A stretch of 64,000 bases of DNA, from positions 310,001 to 374,000 of the forward strand of contig JAMXBD010000428.1 in assembly GCA_024138025.1 (NCBI GenBank), written 5' to 3'. A program made the translations under genes and the position numbers. The notes beneath the pieces are model-generated. The model worked only from the letters and a program-made list of their open reading frames with translations, was not told where the DNA came from and ran no database searches. The stretch is from Combretum micranthum (Eukaryota > Streptophyta > Magnoliopsida > Myrtales > Combretaceae). Below, in pieces: positions 35,276 through 46,595 of the stretch (positions are counted from its first letter, which is position 1; every line of letters starts with the position of its first letter).

Positions 35276-35829
35276 ACCAAATTTAACATTTTCCCCTTTC
35301 TCATTAATTATTCTTAAATAATATTTGTTTGTATTGTCAGTTGTGAATTGGCACAATATTAGGCACCCATCAGCTTCTAACATTGTGTTTGGATTGAAAA
35401 CAAAAGTGAACTGACATATTGAAATTCCACTGCTATACTCACTTTAACAATACTATTCTCAACATACCCCTCTTGTCTTTTTGCCAATACCATCTTCTCT
35501 TCTGCACCTCTAACTTAGTTTTCAACATAGAAAAAAAAAAAGCAACGTACAGTGAACATTCAAATCGTTGTTCAAAGGTCATCCTTTGATTACTGGTTGA
35601 ATAGGAGTTCTCCAATCAGTTAAAGACACGCTTCTATGGGCATACTTGAGTCATTCGAAAATTGAAATCCTCCTCTATTACTCGCATTGAAGTCGTCATT
35701 GCTGAGCTTCTCCAAAGGCATCAATTATCTCGTCCTTGCCATCCAACGTCATCAATCAAGGTAATGTTAAAGGATCTACTCCTTTTTGTTTCTTCCTTCT
35801 CATAACGCTGGTTCTATTTTGTATGCACT

Positions 35830-36520
35830 GTTTGTTTTTGTGTGTGTGTGTGATATGTGTGTATAGTTGGCGGTTGCATGTTGCATGTGTGTTGGTGGGG
35901 GGTAGGTAATGTGTGTATGTGTGTAAGCCGGCGGTATGCATGAATTGGACTGAATGATGTACGTGTGTGTGTGTTTAGCGATGGTTAAATCGTGTGTGTT
36001 TGATTATACAGTAGGTTATTGTGCTAGGGAATGTAGTGGGTTGTTTGCATTTGAGTGGTGTAAGGTTGTATAGGGTAGCTGTGTTAGGGTGTGGCTAAGT
36101 TGGTTGTGTAGGCATGTGTTGGGTTGATGTGGGCACGGGAGGGGGAAGGGGGGAGGGGGCGTGGTGCGTATCGGGTGCTAGTTTGGGGCTATTGTGGGGG
36201 CATGTGTAAGGCTAGCTATGGAGCAAGTCAGGTGTGGATTTGGGGCCCCTGTTTGGGGGAGGCTAGGGGATTTGCTACGGGGGCATGTGTGGGGTTGGCG
36301 ATGAAGGCATGTGGGGCGGATGTGGGGGCTTCAGTTGGGGTAGCTGTGGGGGCATGTGTGGGGTTGGCGATGAAGGCATGTGGGGCGGATGTGGGGGCTT
36401 CAGTTGGGGTAGCTGTGGGGGCATGTGTTCTACTGCCTCGGGGTTATTTCTATATGTGTATATTCTCTAAATTGCTTGTATTTTTTGTTATTTTATGTGA
36501 GTGTGTGTATGTGTGTGAAT
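35830..36520 (+). repeat. G/T-skewed block with (GT)n tracts
   Basis: The plus strand is rich in G and T with very little C or A: TGTGTGTGTGTG tracts near 35838-35855 and 35960-35976, a GGGGGG run near 35895, and an almost continuous G-run series from 36124 to 36430. It is the most G-rich part of the window, while its surroundings are AT-rich. It lies between the element's left end and ORF1, where a promoter, leader or first intron is expected. Confidence 0.8.
36279..36430 (+). repeat. 69-bp tandem repeat, 2.2 copies
   Basis: Units start at 36279, 36348 and 36417 with GGGGGCATGTGTGGGG and are virtually identical. Because 69 is a multiple of three, frames through it show 23-residue repeats (GACVGLAMKACGADVGASVG in one frame). 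The near-identity implies recent expansion compared with the decayed ORFs. Confidence 0.92.
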
Positions 36521-36544
36521 TTATTATTAACCGCCCAATTAAAA

Positions 36545-37500
36545 GACTTTGTAAAGATAAGTGATACGACTCAATGGAGTGAAAGAGACACAATTATTTT
36601 TATTAAATTTTGTGTCAAGCAGATAACTCAAACCTAATACATTTTCAGAAATTAGTAGCAAATTGAAATGAACTATAGGGAGATCATTTATCTCTAAACA
36701 GCTTCGGACTAAATAGGACACATTGCAAAAGTCATTAGTAAAATGAAACTGCTTAAAAGATATGCCACATCAGGTGTTGGTTGGAATGACAAAATACAAA
36801 CTTTTGATGCACCAAGTGATGGTGGGAGGCGGCAGAAGAGATAAGATGGAAGAATCAACTTTTCATTATTTGATTTTAAGGGATATCGTTTGAGAAATAC
36901 ATTTTTTCTTTTTCCCATTGATGTAAGAATACAATAGGACCAAGAATGATAGCATATTCCAATTCTGGACAGAGGGATTGAAAAACAAAGACAACTTGAA
37001 AGAGATGTTTAAGGGCACAAAAGCAACGAACCATAAGGCTTGGACACCTAGTTTTGCCATACCTCCATCGAAAAACAATTTCAAAGGAAGTGGGGATCTA
37101 TGCTTTGTTGATCCAAACGATAATTGCCTACTGCATGATGACATAGATGAACATTCATTCCAAGAGGGTGAAGCTTTAGGCAAATGAAAAACAGTCAGCT
37201 ACTGCTGCAAAAAAAAAAAAAAAAGGTTTGAGAAATGTTGGTATTTGAGAGAAGATCTCGCGAATGATTTAGGTAAATTGATTACTACCCTGCATGCTCG
37301 AAGTTACAACAATAGCATGTCAATTGGCAATAAAACCAAACCTCTGATCATTGCAATAGTTATGAAGGATGTTTAGGCTTTACCCACTATTGTAGAAAAT
37401 AAATGATTAAGGTTAGAAGTAACAAACATTTTAAAAAACGAAAAGCATACGGGAATTTTACTTCACTTGTCTAGATAACGAGATGAAGACTGAATTTATT
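36545..37500 (+). pseudogene. Harbinger ORF1: Myb/SANT-like protein, broken
   Basis: TTQWSERDTIIFIKFCVKQI (about 36568-36627) matches the start of the Myb/SANT-like domain of plant PIF ORF1 proteins. After frame changes, LLKRYATSGVGWND (about 36748-36790) matches the end of that domain. A later piece, MFKGTKATNHKAWTPSFAIPP (about 37002-37065), continues into an acidic stretch to about 37186. Stops occur at several points. In active elements this protein helps the transposase bind and enter the nucleus. Confidence 0.75.
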
Positions 37501-38009
37501 TTACACGAGTTAACAAAGAAAAATTGGAACTAACATTCACTACTTACCTTTGGTTCTATGTATTTTTTAAATTTAACCTATCTTTTTTCTTTCGTGGTTT
37601 TTATTTGTTGTTAGATAATGTGATTGAATATAGTCTTGAAATGTTTTAACAAATTTCTTAATACATGGATGCTTCTAAAATATTGTGTTACGAACTTGAA
37701 TTGTACTAGTAGAGGCATGGTAGGTGATCACTACGACGACGTATTTATAGTGTATGTGTTGTATCTTATAAAAGATAGATAATTGTTTGATAAAAATCCA
37801 TGCTATAATTCTGAAGGAACTGAAGCACAATTTATTGCCGAGGTCATCAGCCACTCGAACCCAACAAGAAGCAATAACATGTTCCAAACGAGTCCAAATT
37901 TGTTTTCACCATTTTGTGTAAGATGTTGGCACGACATGGACTTCGACACAGTAGAGGCGTGTCCATTGAGGAAAAAGTCGGTATCTTCTTAATTATAGTC
38001 ACTCAAGGT

Positions 38010-39055
38010 ATGTCTACAAGAGTTATACAAGAGATGTTCCAACATTCATCAGAGATCGTATTCCATTAGTTTAACGAAGCTTTGGATAGGGTTCTAGCAT
38101 TTTCAAATAGTATAATAAGGCTATTTGATACTATATTTTGTGAAAGTCTAGCAATGATAAGAGAAAACACGAGCTATTATCAAATTTTCTAGGTTATTTT
38201 CAATATATACACATGATACGCACCTATTGAGATCTCTGAACAAACTTGACATTCCTTTCTTCCTTTTTGATTATAAGGTTGCATTGGAGCAATGGATGAT
38301 ACACATGTTAGTGTCTACGTTCCAGAAGATGTATATACAAATAGAAAAGGTAAAGTTACACAAAAAAGTGTTGCCCATTTGTGATTTCGGTTATAGATTT
38401 ACATTTATGTTGGCTGGTGTGGATGATCAAAGTCACGATGCAAATGTGTTGGCAATAGTTCTTGGAGATACAATGTATAGCTTTCCATCACCGCTACTTA
38501 GTAAGTGATTATGTTCCAAGATAATATTTTGAAGGCCGTGATGCAATTTTGTTGGCAAATTTTATAATGGAATACAATTTTGTAAAAAAATACTACTTTG
38601 TGGATTCGGGATTTACAAATAAAAAGGGTTTTTTAGCTCTTTACAAAGGAGAGAGGTATCGCGAGTCTGATTATCGAATGGGTGGTCCATAATGGAGTCG
38701 AAAGGAGCTATTCGATCGTATACATTCATCATTAAGAATCATCGTAGAGTGAACATTTGGAATATGGAAGTATAGGTTTCATATTCCCCTCAACATGCCA
38801 CCGGATAAGTTGGTTAAGTAAATAAAGATAGTCATTGCTACAGCTGATATGCATAATTGTATTATAGGAAATGATACCAATGATTCTTACATTAGGAGTG
38901 GTCTCGAAGAAGAGAGTTTTAGTTGATCTGACGAAACTAATGGTGAAGATGAACCAGAGGGTAGAAATGCACTTGAATTTGATAATGATTTATGGACGAA
39001 GGGTGTATATGATTTAATAGCCTTGGGTTTAGCAGCATATCATCGTGGGTGGTAG
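38010..39055 (+). pseudogene. Harbinger DDE transposase, broken
   Basis: Pieces in shifting frames follow family order: VIQEMFQHSSEIV and FNEALDRVLAFSNSIIRLFDTI (38013-38140), IGAMDDTHVSVYVPED with the first catalytic Asp (about 38283-38330), FGYRFTFMLAGVDDQSHDANV (about 38386-38445), YYFVDSGFTNKKGFLALYKG with the second Asp (38591-38650), the VE-TFGIWKYRF block with the catalytic Glu (about 38747-38780), and an acidic tail ending YDLIALGLAAYHRGW and a stop at 39055. At least three shifts or stops break it. The plant Harbinger family is clear; a full-length enzyme would be about 400 residues. Confidence 0.87.
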
Positions 39056-39525
39056 ATGTTGCATGATCAATTGTACTTTGTTTGTTTTTAGAGTTGTGAT
39101 GATTTTTGAAGCAATTGGTAATGCTTCATTTTATTAATGTACTATGAACGTTCACATTATTATGATGATATTGTGAAATTATAATCGCAAAATTAAGGTT
39201 ATCGAATGTTTTAATATAAAATAATCAAATTAATATAATTTTTAAATTAATCTTAAAATAAAAATGATGACGATTAGTATAGATTTTATCAATAAAAAGA
39301 AACATAGAAAAGAAAAAAACAGATGAAACATATGCTGATACCAAACCGATACTGAACTGAAACTAACAGCTTTCCAAACACTAACTTTCAAACTGATATT
39401 GAATTGAAACCGATAGCTTCCAAACACCGACTTCTAAACTGATACTAAATTGAAACTGAACAGATGCTAATACCAAACCGATACAGATACCAGTGAAAAA
39501 TTGATAATCCAAACAACACATCATT

Positions 39526-40200
39526 ATAATTATCCCTTAGAGGTCGAATATATTTTTACTCTTTTTAGGTAAATACAATTTTGATCGTTTATATATAAGT
39601 TTTTTTCTAACCCATTAGTCCTATACATAGTTTGGTTGAACTCTTATACCCATTCACATGGCAGTTTTATGTTTATTAATACACATAAATAAAATTTTAA
39701 AAAAATATTTCAATTGGATATTTTAATAATAGATTTACATTATTTTATTTGGATTGTCGTTTTAGTATTGTTTTCAAACTAAATCGATACAAATATGATA
39801 TCAATTAATAATTTAATACATATATAATTCTGATAAAAAATTGATAATAATCAAATTAAATTGATACTGAATAAATATCGATATGAAATTAATACTGATT
39901 GAATATAGATAAAAATCCAACTATTCAAACAACATTATTTTATGCTGTAGGGTTGCAGCCGGATTAAGCCATTTGTCAATCGCTGGGAATTTAATTGGCA
40001 GAAGAACTGATTTGAAGCTATAATTTTCAGTTAAAAAAAGGAGAATCGTGGCCCCTAAGATGAGCTGTCCAATGGACGTGGCGGACAGGACATGGGGGAA
40101 TGAAATAAAATGAATAAAAGAAAAAAGCACTTACCTGACTGATCGAAGTTGGGACTACGTAGACGACGCTCGCGCCGGACAAATCTTGCCGGTTGATGGT
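39526..40200. other. Intergenic, AT-rich, becoming GC-richer near the SNARE gene
   Basis: 39530-39930 has ATCGATACAAATATGAT-like repeats without clear borders. From about 40135 the sequence has several CG dinucleotides (GACGACGCTCGCGCC near 40162), consistent with the promoter region of an expressed gene. Confidence 0.4.
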
Positions 40201-40225
40201 GGCGTTTGTCCGTGTTTAGGTCACA

Positions 40226-40233
40226 CGACGTCA
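40226..40233. promoter_or_regulatory. ACGT-type bZIP site upstream of the SNARE gene
   Basis: CGACGTCA contains the palindrome GACGTC (C-box core), a class bound by plant bZIP factors such as TGA and HY5 types. It lies ~725 bp before the start codon but only ~140 bp before the likely leader-intron donor, so it is probably promoter-proximal. Binding is not shown. Confidence 0.4.
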
Positions 40234-40370
40234 TTTCAGTCTTATCCGATTCCCTCTAGCTTCCTCTAGAGGTATATTCAGTTCATGCCATTCTTATCTT
40301 AATCACACACTTCGACGATCATTAGCATTCTCCGTATTGGGAAAACGAACATCTTTTTTGTTTACACAGT

Positions 40371-40953
40371 GTAAGCGTAGGGTTTTGGATGCTTTGACAG
40401 ATGAAAGATGCTATATTGGTTCCATTTCTAGGTTATATGAGCAAATCCCTCGTGATGGGATGAAATAGGCAAGTATTATTAGGGTTTTTGATCTTTCATG
40501 ATGTCTATTTTATTAAGCTGAGCAAACAATTGTGTAATTTTAACGAAATTAGGGTTTCTGCTTTGCATCATATATGAATTCCGGGGATTTGATCCGTGTC
40601 TTTCAAAGGATGTGTACTGGCTCCTTGAAACTATCTATCACTTGATGACTGGCTGTCTTAGCACCATGGTACTAGTTCGGTTGAATGGTAAAGACCGGTT
40701 TGCATCTAATGTGAGGTTTGGTTGTCTGAAATGTGGATTGATTAATCAATCTTGGTATTTATGGAGCTGAATAACGCTTGTTTGTTTGTGGGACGCAGTT
40801 TTAATGTTTCAGCTTTGCTATTGTAACTGTTTCTTATGCCATTGTTTTATAGCTTAGCTTGAATTTAACCTTGTCTAACCTCATTGAGGTCTTCATATGA
40901 AAGAGATATTTTGAAGTTGGTGACTCAGAAAATCGTCTTCTCCCTTCTTACAG
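40371..40953 (+). other. Probable 5'-leader intron of the SNARE gene
   Basis: The acceptor TTCTTACAG ends at 40953, only four bases before the start codon, and its pyrimidine-rich tract is good. The likely donor is GTAAGC at 40371 after TTTACACAGT. The intron is T-rich, as plant introns usually are. The donor choice is inferred; the acceptor is strong. Confidence 0.6.
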
Positions 40954-40957
40954 GAGC

Positions 40958-42804
40958 ATGGCTTCATCTGGAGATTCATGGGTAAAAGAGTATAATGAAG
41001 CAGTTAAATTGTCTGAAGAAATTAGTGGCATGATTTCTGAACGGGGTACATTACCTGCTTCTGGACCAGATAGCCAGCGTCATGCCTCTGCTATACGGAG
41101 AAAAATTACTATTCTAGGCACTAGACTAGATAGCTTGCAATCCCTCTTAACAAAGCTCCCCAGCAAGCAGCCAATGTAAGAACGTTTGCTGAAATCATAG
41201 TAATGCACAATAATTTTCCCTTTTATTCTTTCATGCTAAAAATGCTGTTTAGGTAATTTTTTCTCATGAAGGTGTGAGTTTATTAGAGCATTGTATATAA
41301 TCTCATTTTCGACATTCTGTTGTTATGTTGTTCATGCTTCCTAGTGTTATGCTTATCACTTGTTTGTTTTGGTACCTGACTATCATGCAGATCAGAGAAG
41401 GAGATGAATCGCCGCAGAGACATGGTTTCAAATTTGCGATCAAAAGTTAACCAAATGGCTTCCATGCTGAATATGTCAAACTTTGCTACCAGGGATAGTT
41501 TGATAGGATCAGAAATAAAGCCAGTTGATGCCATGTCCCGGACTGCTGGCTTGGATAATCAAGGCGTTGTTGTTCTCCAGAGGCAGATCATGAGAGGTTA
41601 GTTGCGAATTCTGCATTCTGATGGAAATTATACATATTTTATCTTTCCTCTCATTTGATGGAAGTCAAAGTTCTAATATGTGTAATTCTTAAAAGCAGAG
41701 CAAGATGAAGGTCTTGAGAAATTGGAGGAGACTGTGATAAGCACGAAACATATTGCATTGGCTGTCAATGAGGAACTTAGCTTGCAGACAAGATTGATTG
41801 TATGATATTAACATTGTTGCAAAAGAAATGTCAACTTTCAGTGTCTAAGTGCAAGATTGTCTTGCCTTAAGATTAATCTCTCATGTTTTTCATATTGCAG
41901 GATTCATTGGACCAACATGTGGATGTTACAGATTCCCGGCTAAAGGTAATTCTTATTTTATGAAGTCTTACTTGTGGCTAGCTTATGCTTTTCTCTTTAT
42001 TCGTGTAATAACTATCTCATGGAAATGCCATCTCGGCAAGATTTTAAATTAAGAGAATGCATTCTCAAAGTTGAAATACTAGTTTGAATTAAGTGTTAAG
42101 ATGAAGACATGTTGTACATCATCCTATCATTGTCCTTCATCTCTAAGGATTTGAACTGCTCGACTTAAGATAGTGATATGGTTTTAAGCTTGAAAGAGCT
42201 GATTAATAACTTGACCGGGAAGCCAAATCTCTTGATTCTGAAAGTAAAGTCTAATTTGATTTATTGCAAATGGGCTGATTTTAATATTTATCGATATTTT
42301 TAAGGCTAGACTGATTAATATACAAAATTGACACTTGTGATGTCAGCATGGCATATATTGCAATGTAAAATATCAAAAGTGCTGTAATAAGTACAATCAA
42401 AATGCAAAAATACATATGATTTTCTGTATGTCTAATGTATGTGGCAAATTCTTAAGCTTTTCAAGCTAAATTATGGTGCAAAACTTTTGTGACTGACCAA
42501 CCCGTGGAGTCAATATTAATCATATGGTCCCTAAATAAAAGCTGATAAGATAATATTTGGCCCTTTTTGATTATATTGTTTAAAGTTGATAGGCATAAAT
42601 AGGAATGCCTTTTGAATGCTCTGTGGGATATCACAGTTTATTCACCTTTTCCTTCTTTTGCTGTGGTAACAGCGAGTGCAAAAGAACCTGGCCGTTTTGA
42701 ACAAGCGCACTAAGGCTGGCTGCACATGCATGTGCATGATCTTATCAGTTGTTGGGATTGTGATCCTGGTTGTTGCCATATACCTATTGATCAAGTACTT
42801 GTGA
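40958..42804 (+). CDS. SYP52-like: Qc-SNARE of the SYP51/SYP52 family
   Basis: Five coding exons give 233 residues, the family's usual length: 40958-41175, 41391-41596, 41699-41799, 41901-41945 and 42673-42804. All junctions are GT-AG and the phases agree. Residues 1-135 form the SYP5-type N-terminal region (MASSGDSWVKEYNEAVKLSE; SAIRRKITILGTRLDSLQSL). The SNARE helix spans about 142-201, with glutamine Gln171 in LSLQTRLIDSL at the central ionic layer, which marks a Q-SNARE. A Cys-rich stretch CTCMC (207-211) precedes a single transmembrane helix (about 212-230) and the tail LIKYL, so it is tail-anchored. SYP51/52 act with VTI1- and SYP2-type partners in fusion at the prevacuolar compartment and vacuole; that role comes from the family. 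SYP51 and SYP52 cannot be told apart by eye. Confidence 0.97.
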
Positions 42805-43457
42805 CACAAAGTCAACTTCAAATTTCCTTTTCCTATGTTGTGATGTGGAAATGTCATTTCATTTCAAACTTTTTGCTTGGCTATCTTCTCTTTTTCCTTT
42901 ACTTCTTAGTCTGTCAAATGATTGTGTTGAGTTGTGGACATTGCAAAAAAGTACCACTTATATATGAATGAATTGATTGTAAGCTTATTGTATGAACAAT
43001 ACATCATATTGGTACTACAAAACCGGGAAATTTCATGGTTGGTTGAGGAAAACTAGTTCAAAGATGACTAGAGAATTGTTGGCAGTTTATATGTAAATAA
43101 TTTATAATGATAGAGATACTGTGGAGACCCCCATGTGCCCCTGTAATCATGTGAATGCCTTATGTCCTTGCATCATTGATTGAGAATGCATTAAAATGAA
43201 CGGTAGTCATCAGGAGCATTACTCTTGGAAAATTTTCTTCATGGAACTGTTAACTCTATGTGCCTTTTGGTTTGGTAAAAAAATTGTGAAAACAATGAAA
43301 ATATGTTGATTGCAGTAAGTCACATGTTTATCATGTAGATTAGGACCTCGATGTTGTGTTTTGTGCATAGCCAATAATAGCATGAAAGCTTTCGATAAAT
43401 GCCGAATCATCTACTTTCTTTCCTTCTCTTCCATTGGTTCATGTGGACCACAACAGC
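42805..43457 (+). other. 3' UTR and downstream DNA of the SNARE gene
   Basis: T-rich sequence follows the stop at 42802-42804, as is usual for a plant 3' UTR. The 3' end was not located; candidate A-rich signals lie near 42950-43010. No other gene is seen. Confidence 0.4.
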
Positions 43458-43905
43458 AGTGCACTGAGGCTATCTTTCCTTCTGAATGGTGGGGATGGCC
43501 ATGGCGTTTAGAGGGAAAGAGAAAATTGGCGTTAGGGTTATGGTTTGACGTATGCAAAATGAGGTACATTGGATATGTTAACTTTATTTTCATTTAAGAT
43601 ATTACGTCTTTGTAACCCAATCAAACAGTAGAATAGGAACAGGATGGTGATACCTTTCTTGTTTTATTTCCATGAAATGATGAGTAAATAATAGTGCACC
43701 GAGGTTATCTTTCCTTCCGGACTGTGGGGGTGGCCATGGCGTTTAGAGGGGAGAAAAGATAAATTGGCGTTAGGGTTATGGTTTCAAGTACGCAAATAGG
43801 GTACGTTGGATTTGTTAACTTTATTTTCATTTAAGATATTATGTCTTTATTGTCCAGTGGCAATCGCTTTTCCTTTTTTCTCCCATGTTATGATGAGTAA
43901 AGCAC
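43458..43905. repeat. Tandem duplication, ~235-bp unit
   Basis: Copy 1 is 43458-43692 and copy 2 is 43693-43905. Both share GTGCAC(T/C)GAGG, GGCCATGGCGTTTAGAGGG, TTGGCGTTAGGGTTATGG and AACTTTATTTTCATTTAAG in order, and both end near ATGATGAGTAAA. It is relatively GC-rich for intergenic DNA here but has no intact frame. Its origin is unknown. Confidence 0.88.
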
Positions 43906-43916
43906 TAAATAAACTT

Positions 43917-44836
43917 AGGCCTGGTGCAATTGGATTTGGTTTAGTTTTCTGTTTGAACCAAACCATACTATAAAGTCTTAGTTTGGTTTTTTATAGGTTT
44001 GAACCAAATCGTATTGTTTAGATTAGATATTTTTCCAACTATAAAATTTCAATTTAATTCATGGTTGAATCATATTTTGTAATTTAGAAAAAGGTTAATG
44101 TTGCAAATAGTATTTCAATTTTGATAAAATATACAATTAGATATATAAACTTTGATATTGTTGAATTTAGTATTAAAATTTTGAAATTGATCAATTTAGT
44201 AATTGAAAGATTTTTTCATACGCGCTAACAATACTTTTGTCAAATTCTTTATGTATTAAATTAATTAATTTTAAAGTTTAGTTATTAAATTAATCAATTT
44301 CAAAGTTTAGGTACATGATTGTATGTTTTGTTAAAGTTTAGGTATTATTCTTGATATTATCTCTTTAGATTAGTTTAGTTGTGTGACATATAATTCTCAT
44401 TTGATATTAATAAGTCTTGTATCATATAATAAGTAAATAAAGTTAGTATTTATGCAATTAAAAATGTTTATTAACAATTAATTTTATTTATGGAGTTTTC
44501 ATATAATTTGAGTCAAATCTCTATATATAATTTATAAATTATGATTATAAAAGTAAAATTATATATACATTTTGATAAATGTACACAGAAAGTTCATTTA
44601 AGAACATTGCTATATCATAAGAAAAACAAGTAAAAATATTACTATATCTAATTTTCAAAATGGATTAGTTGGATTTTATACATTATTTCAGTTTATTTCT
44701 TCGAATTAACCATAAATTTTCATATCGGTTTGAATTGAGAATTTTGAAAACTAAATTGTTAAAAGTCATATTTTTTATATGGTTTTATTCACAATAGGTT
44801 AAGTTTGGTTGGTTTGTGTTTTTTACACCCTTAGGT
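43917..44836. mobile_element. hAT-like non-autonomous element with inner MITE
   Basis: The left part has GGTTTGAACCAAA words and the right part TTGGTTGGTTTGTG words, as in hAT MITEs. The right end ACACCCTTAG and left end AGGCCTGGTG are weakly inverted. Possible 8-bp duplication ATAAACTT (left) against GTAAACCT (right), 6 of 8 matching. A Mutator-like MITE (about 44092-44365) is nested inside. Confidence 0.5.
44092..44365. mobile_element. Mutator-like MITE, relative of the one at 29825
   Basis: Same word order as 29825-30095: GTTAATGTTGCAAATAGT at the left, ATTTTGATAAAATATACAATTA, CAATTTAGTAATTG, a central variable part, and AAGTTTAGGTATTATTCTTG at the right. Possible decayed 9-bp flanks ATTTAGAAA / CTTTAGATT. 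Confidence 0.6.
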
Positions 44837-44837
44837 A

Positions 44838-44945
44838 AACCTAGTGGTTGGGAATCTAAAGACTAAGAACATTAAGAACATTTAGATCCGAGGTTTTTAA
44901 TACAAATTCCTAGGTGAAGGATATTGTTTTTTGTGGTTCAATAGG
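44838..44945 (+). mobile_element. SINE-like tRNA-derived piece
   Basis: AAACCTAGTGGTTGGGAA near 44847 resembles an A-box with the CCTAGTGG word also seen at 27325. A weak B-box-like segment (GAGGTTTTTAATACAAATTCC region, about 44890-44911) follows. Less convincing than 27311-27430. Confidence 0.35.
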
Positions 44946-46595
44946 ATGTGTGGAGTTTCTTTTTCTTTTTTCTTTTTTCTTTTTATGGTCTTATGCGAAG
45001 GATTCTAAAAGGCAAAAGTGAGTTCTTCTAAGTATTTTATTATCAAGTAAAAGTAAAGGTATTGTGTAAAAGTTAATGGGATCCACAAAAATAGTGAATG
45101 TAACCATGTGTAAAATCAAATTGATAAAATAGTGAGATCCTTGAAAAGGAGAGTTTTCTAAAGTGTTAATGTGCTACTTGGGAATTTTTTTTGGGTTAAT
45201 ATCGCAGTTGGTACTTGAACACATGCTCATTTGTGTATTTAGCCTTCTAAAATCGCGTTAGTGTAAATACTACTATATTGCTCTTAAAATCAAAGAACAA
45301 GGACTTCAGGCCCATCCAACACTAAGCAAGCCTATGTTTCAACTACAGTCATTTCTTATTTAACAAGAGGCTATTCAAGTTTCGCATAATATATTAAGAT
45401 AGTATTAAGAACTTAGTAATGTGGGACATTAGTCAGATATAAAATGACAAAAAAAAAAAAAGCTAGTTTAATTTATCTTTAAATTATGTTCGAAATTGCT
45501 TAAAACACCTTTGTTTGGTGCTTGAACAATCATGCAGAAGGTTAGGTTCGCGATTAGAAGCTCAACTCCGTGAGTGGGAGCTTGATTATTCTGTTTTTGG
45601 CTACTGGTGGGTCGCTTCAAAATTAACAGATGATCTAACATCCTTTCACCCACATTTTTCTTTCTTGTCTTCATCATAATATTTAAGCTATTAGATTTTC
45701 CATCCATGTAAACTTTATAAGTAGACTAGTGGTCTTCTCCGAAACTTTCTCATAATTGTTTTCCTATGCTTTCATGATAATCTAGAAAAAGCAGAGGGTA
45801 CAATTTACATAGCATGAGCATACTTAAAGCCAATTTGTAATTAGCTGGTAAAGTTTAATTGATGAAAGTGAAAGAAACCAAGCCATTAATGTTTGCTAGA
45901 TTGATTATATGCACAACTAGTACCATTTGAGGAAGAAAGTAACACCTCTATTTCACGCAACAAAAATAGAGTATGGAAGACCTAATATTCAAGTTGCTTG
46001 AAGCAAGGATCAGACTTGTTGCTACTTTTTATTATCAAGAGCTCGGTCTTCATGAATAAATCCAGCTAGATGAGCGTATGTCGTTATCATTCTCAACGAC
46101 TATGTTATTGGTACTAGATGTGCGACAGAAGAAAGCCTTCGCTAGTTGAGATATTACACAACTTCCAAAAGCTTGAAATTTACACCTTTTGTGTATATAT
46201 ATGTACATTATCATCTATTTGTAATTGGTAAGACCTCAAAGTTATAGAGATAGATGTAAACAGAGATGGAGACAAACTTCAAATTGTCGGGTACGGAGAT
46301 GTATATTATTCCAACTCATGAAAAAAAAATATATATATATATATACACTCTAATATAATATTTATTGGATGATTGGTGGTGGTTGCTAATCCAGCTTCAA
46401 TGTGGTTATCTAAGTCTTAGAAATAGTGCACCATATTTGATTCAAAGCGTCAGACGAAGAACATATAGGAGTAAAAACTCTGTTATGTGCATTAGACAAT
46501 GTCCCACATGGCTTATTTTTTAACTAATTGCCTAATATATAATATCTAGTTGAAAAGCTCGAGTTTGAATTTAGTTAGTTTTTGGTGCGTATGAG
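44946..46595. other. Gene-free DNA
   Basis: No gene is supported. It holds a C/T-rich tract near 44956-44985, a fragment with GGGTTAATATCGCAGTTGG at 45192-45290 that looks like one end of a MITE, and an (AT)n microsatellite at 46329-46346. A 79-codon minus-strand frame at 45468-45707 has no recognised motif. Confidence 0.4.

Larger units (their letters stand above)
34162..35297. mobile_element. Composite non-autonomous element with LTR insertion
   Basis: The left edge GGGTAAATGCCAGTTTTC and the right edge, whose complement is GGGGAAAATGTTAAATTT, form a weak inverted repeat. The interior has the ACCCAATTTAGTATCTA / AATTGACCACTATAAAGTTC words seen in Mutator-like MITEs. It is interrupted by a ~580-bp LTR-like segment and contains a short tandem array. 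No target duplication was confirmed. Confidence 0.5.
35381..39525 (+). mobile_element. PIF/Harbinger transposon, broken, both ORFs present
   Basis: About 4.1 kb with the two-gene layout of PIF/Harbinger: a Myb/SANT-like ORF1 and a DDE transposase ORF2. The left end is CATTGTGTTTGGATTG (35381-35396); the complement of the right end is GATGTGTTGTTTGGATTA, giving a shared TGTTTGGATT. TAA precedes the left end; the right flank reads TATAA, so the 3-bp duplication is unproven and the borders are good to about 10 bp. A G/T-rich block with 69-bp repeats fills the 1 kb before ORF1. Both genes carry stops, so the element is dead. Confidence 0.82.

Noticed and set aside
36124..36564. 146-codon frame with 23-residue Gly/Ala/Val repeats
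   Set aside because: It follows a 69-bp DNA repeat that keeps several frames open (another runs 36285-36470). It sits in the non-coding 5' part of a dead Harbinger element; no signal or domain supports a protein.
41283..41534. Minus-strand frame across SNARE exon 2
   Set aside because: A shadow of the coding exon, which is secure from splice phases and family match.
42642..42971. Frames on both strands over SNARE exon 5
   Set aside because: Shadows of the last exon and 3' UTR.
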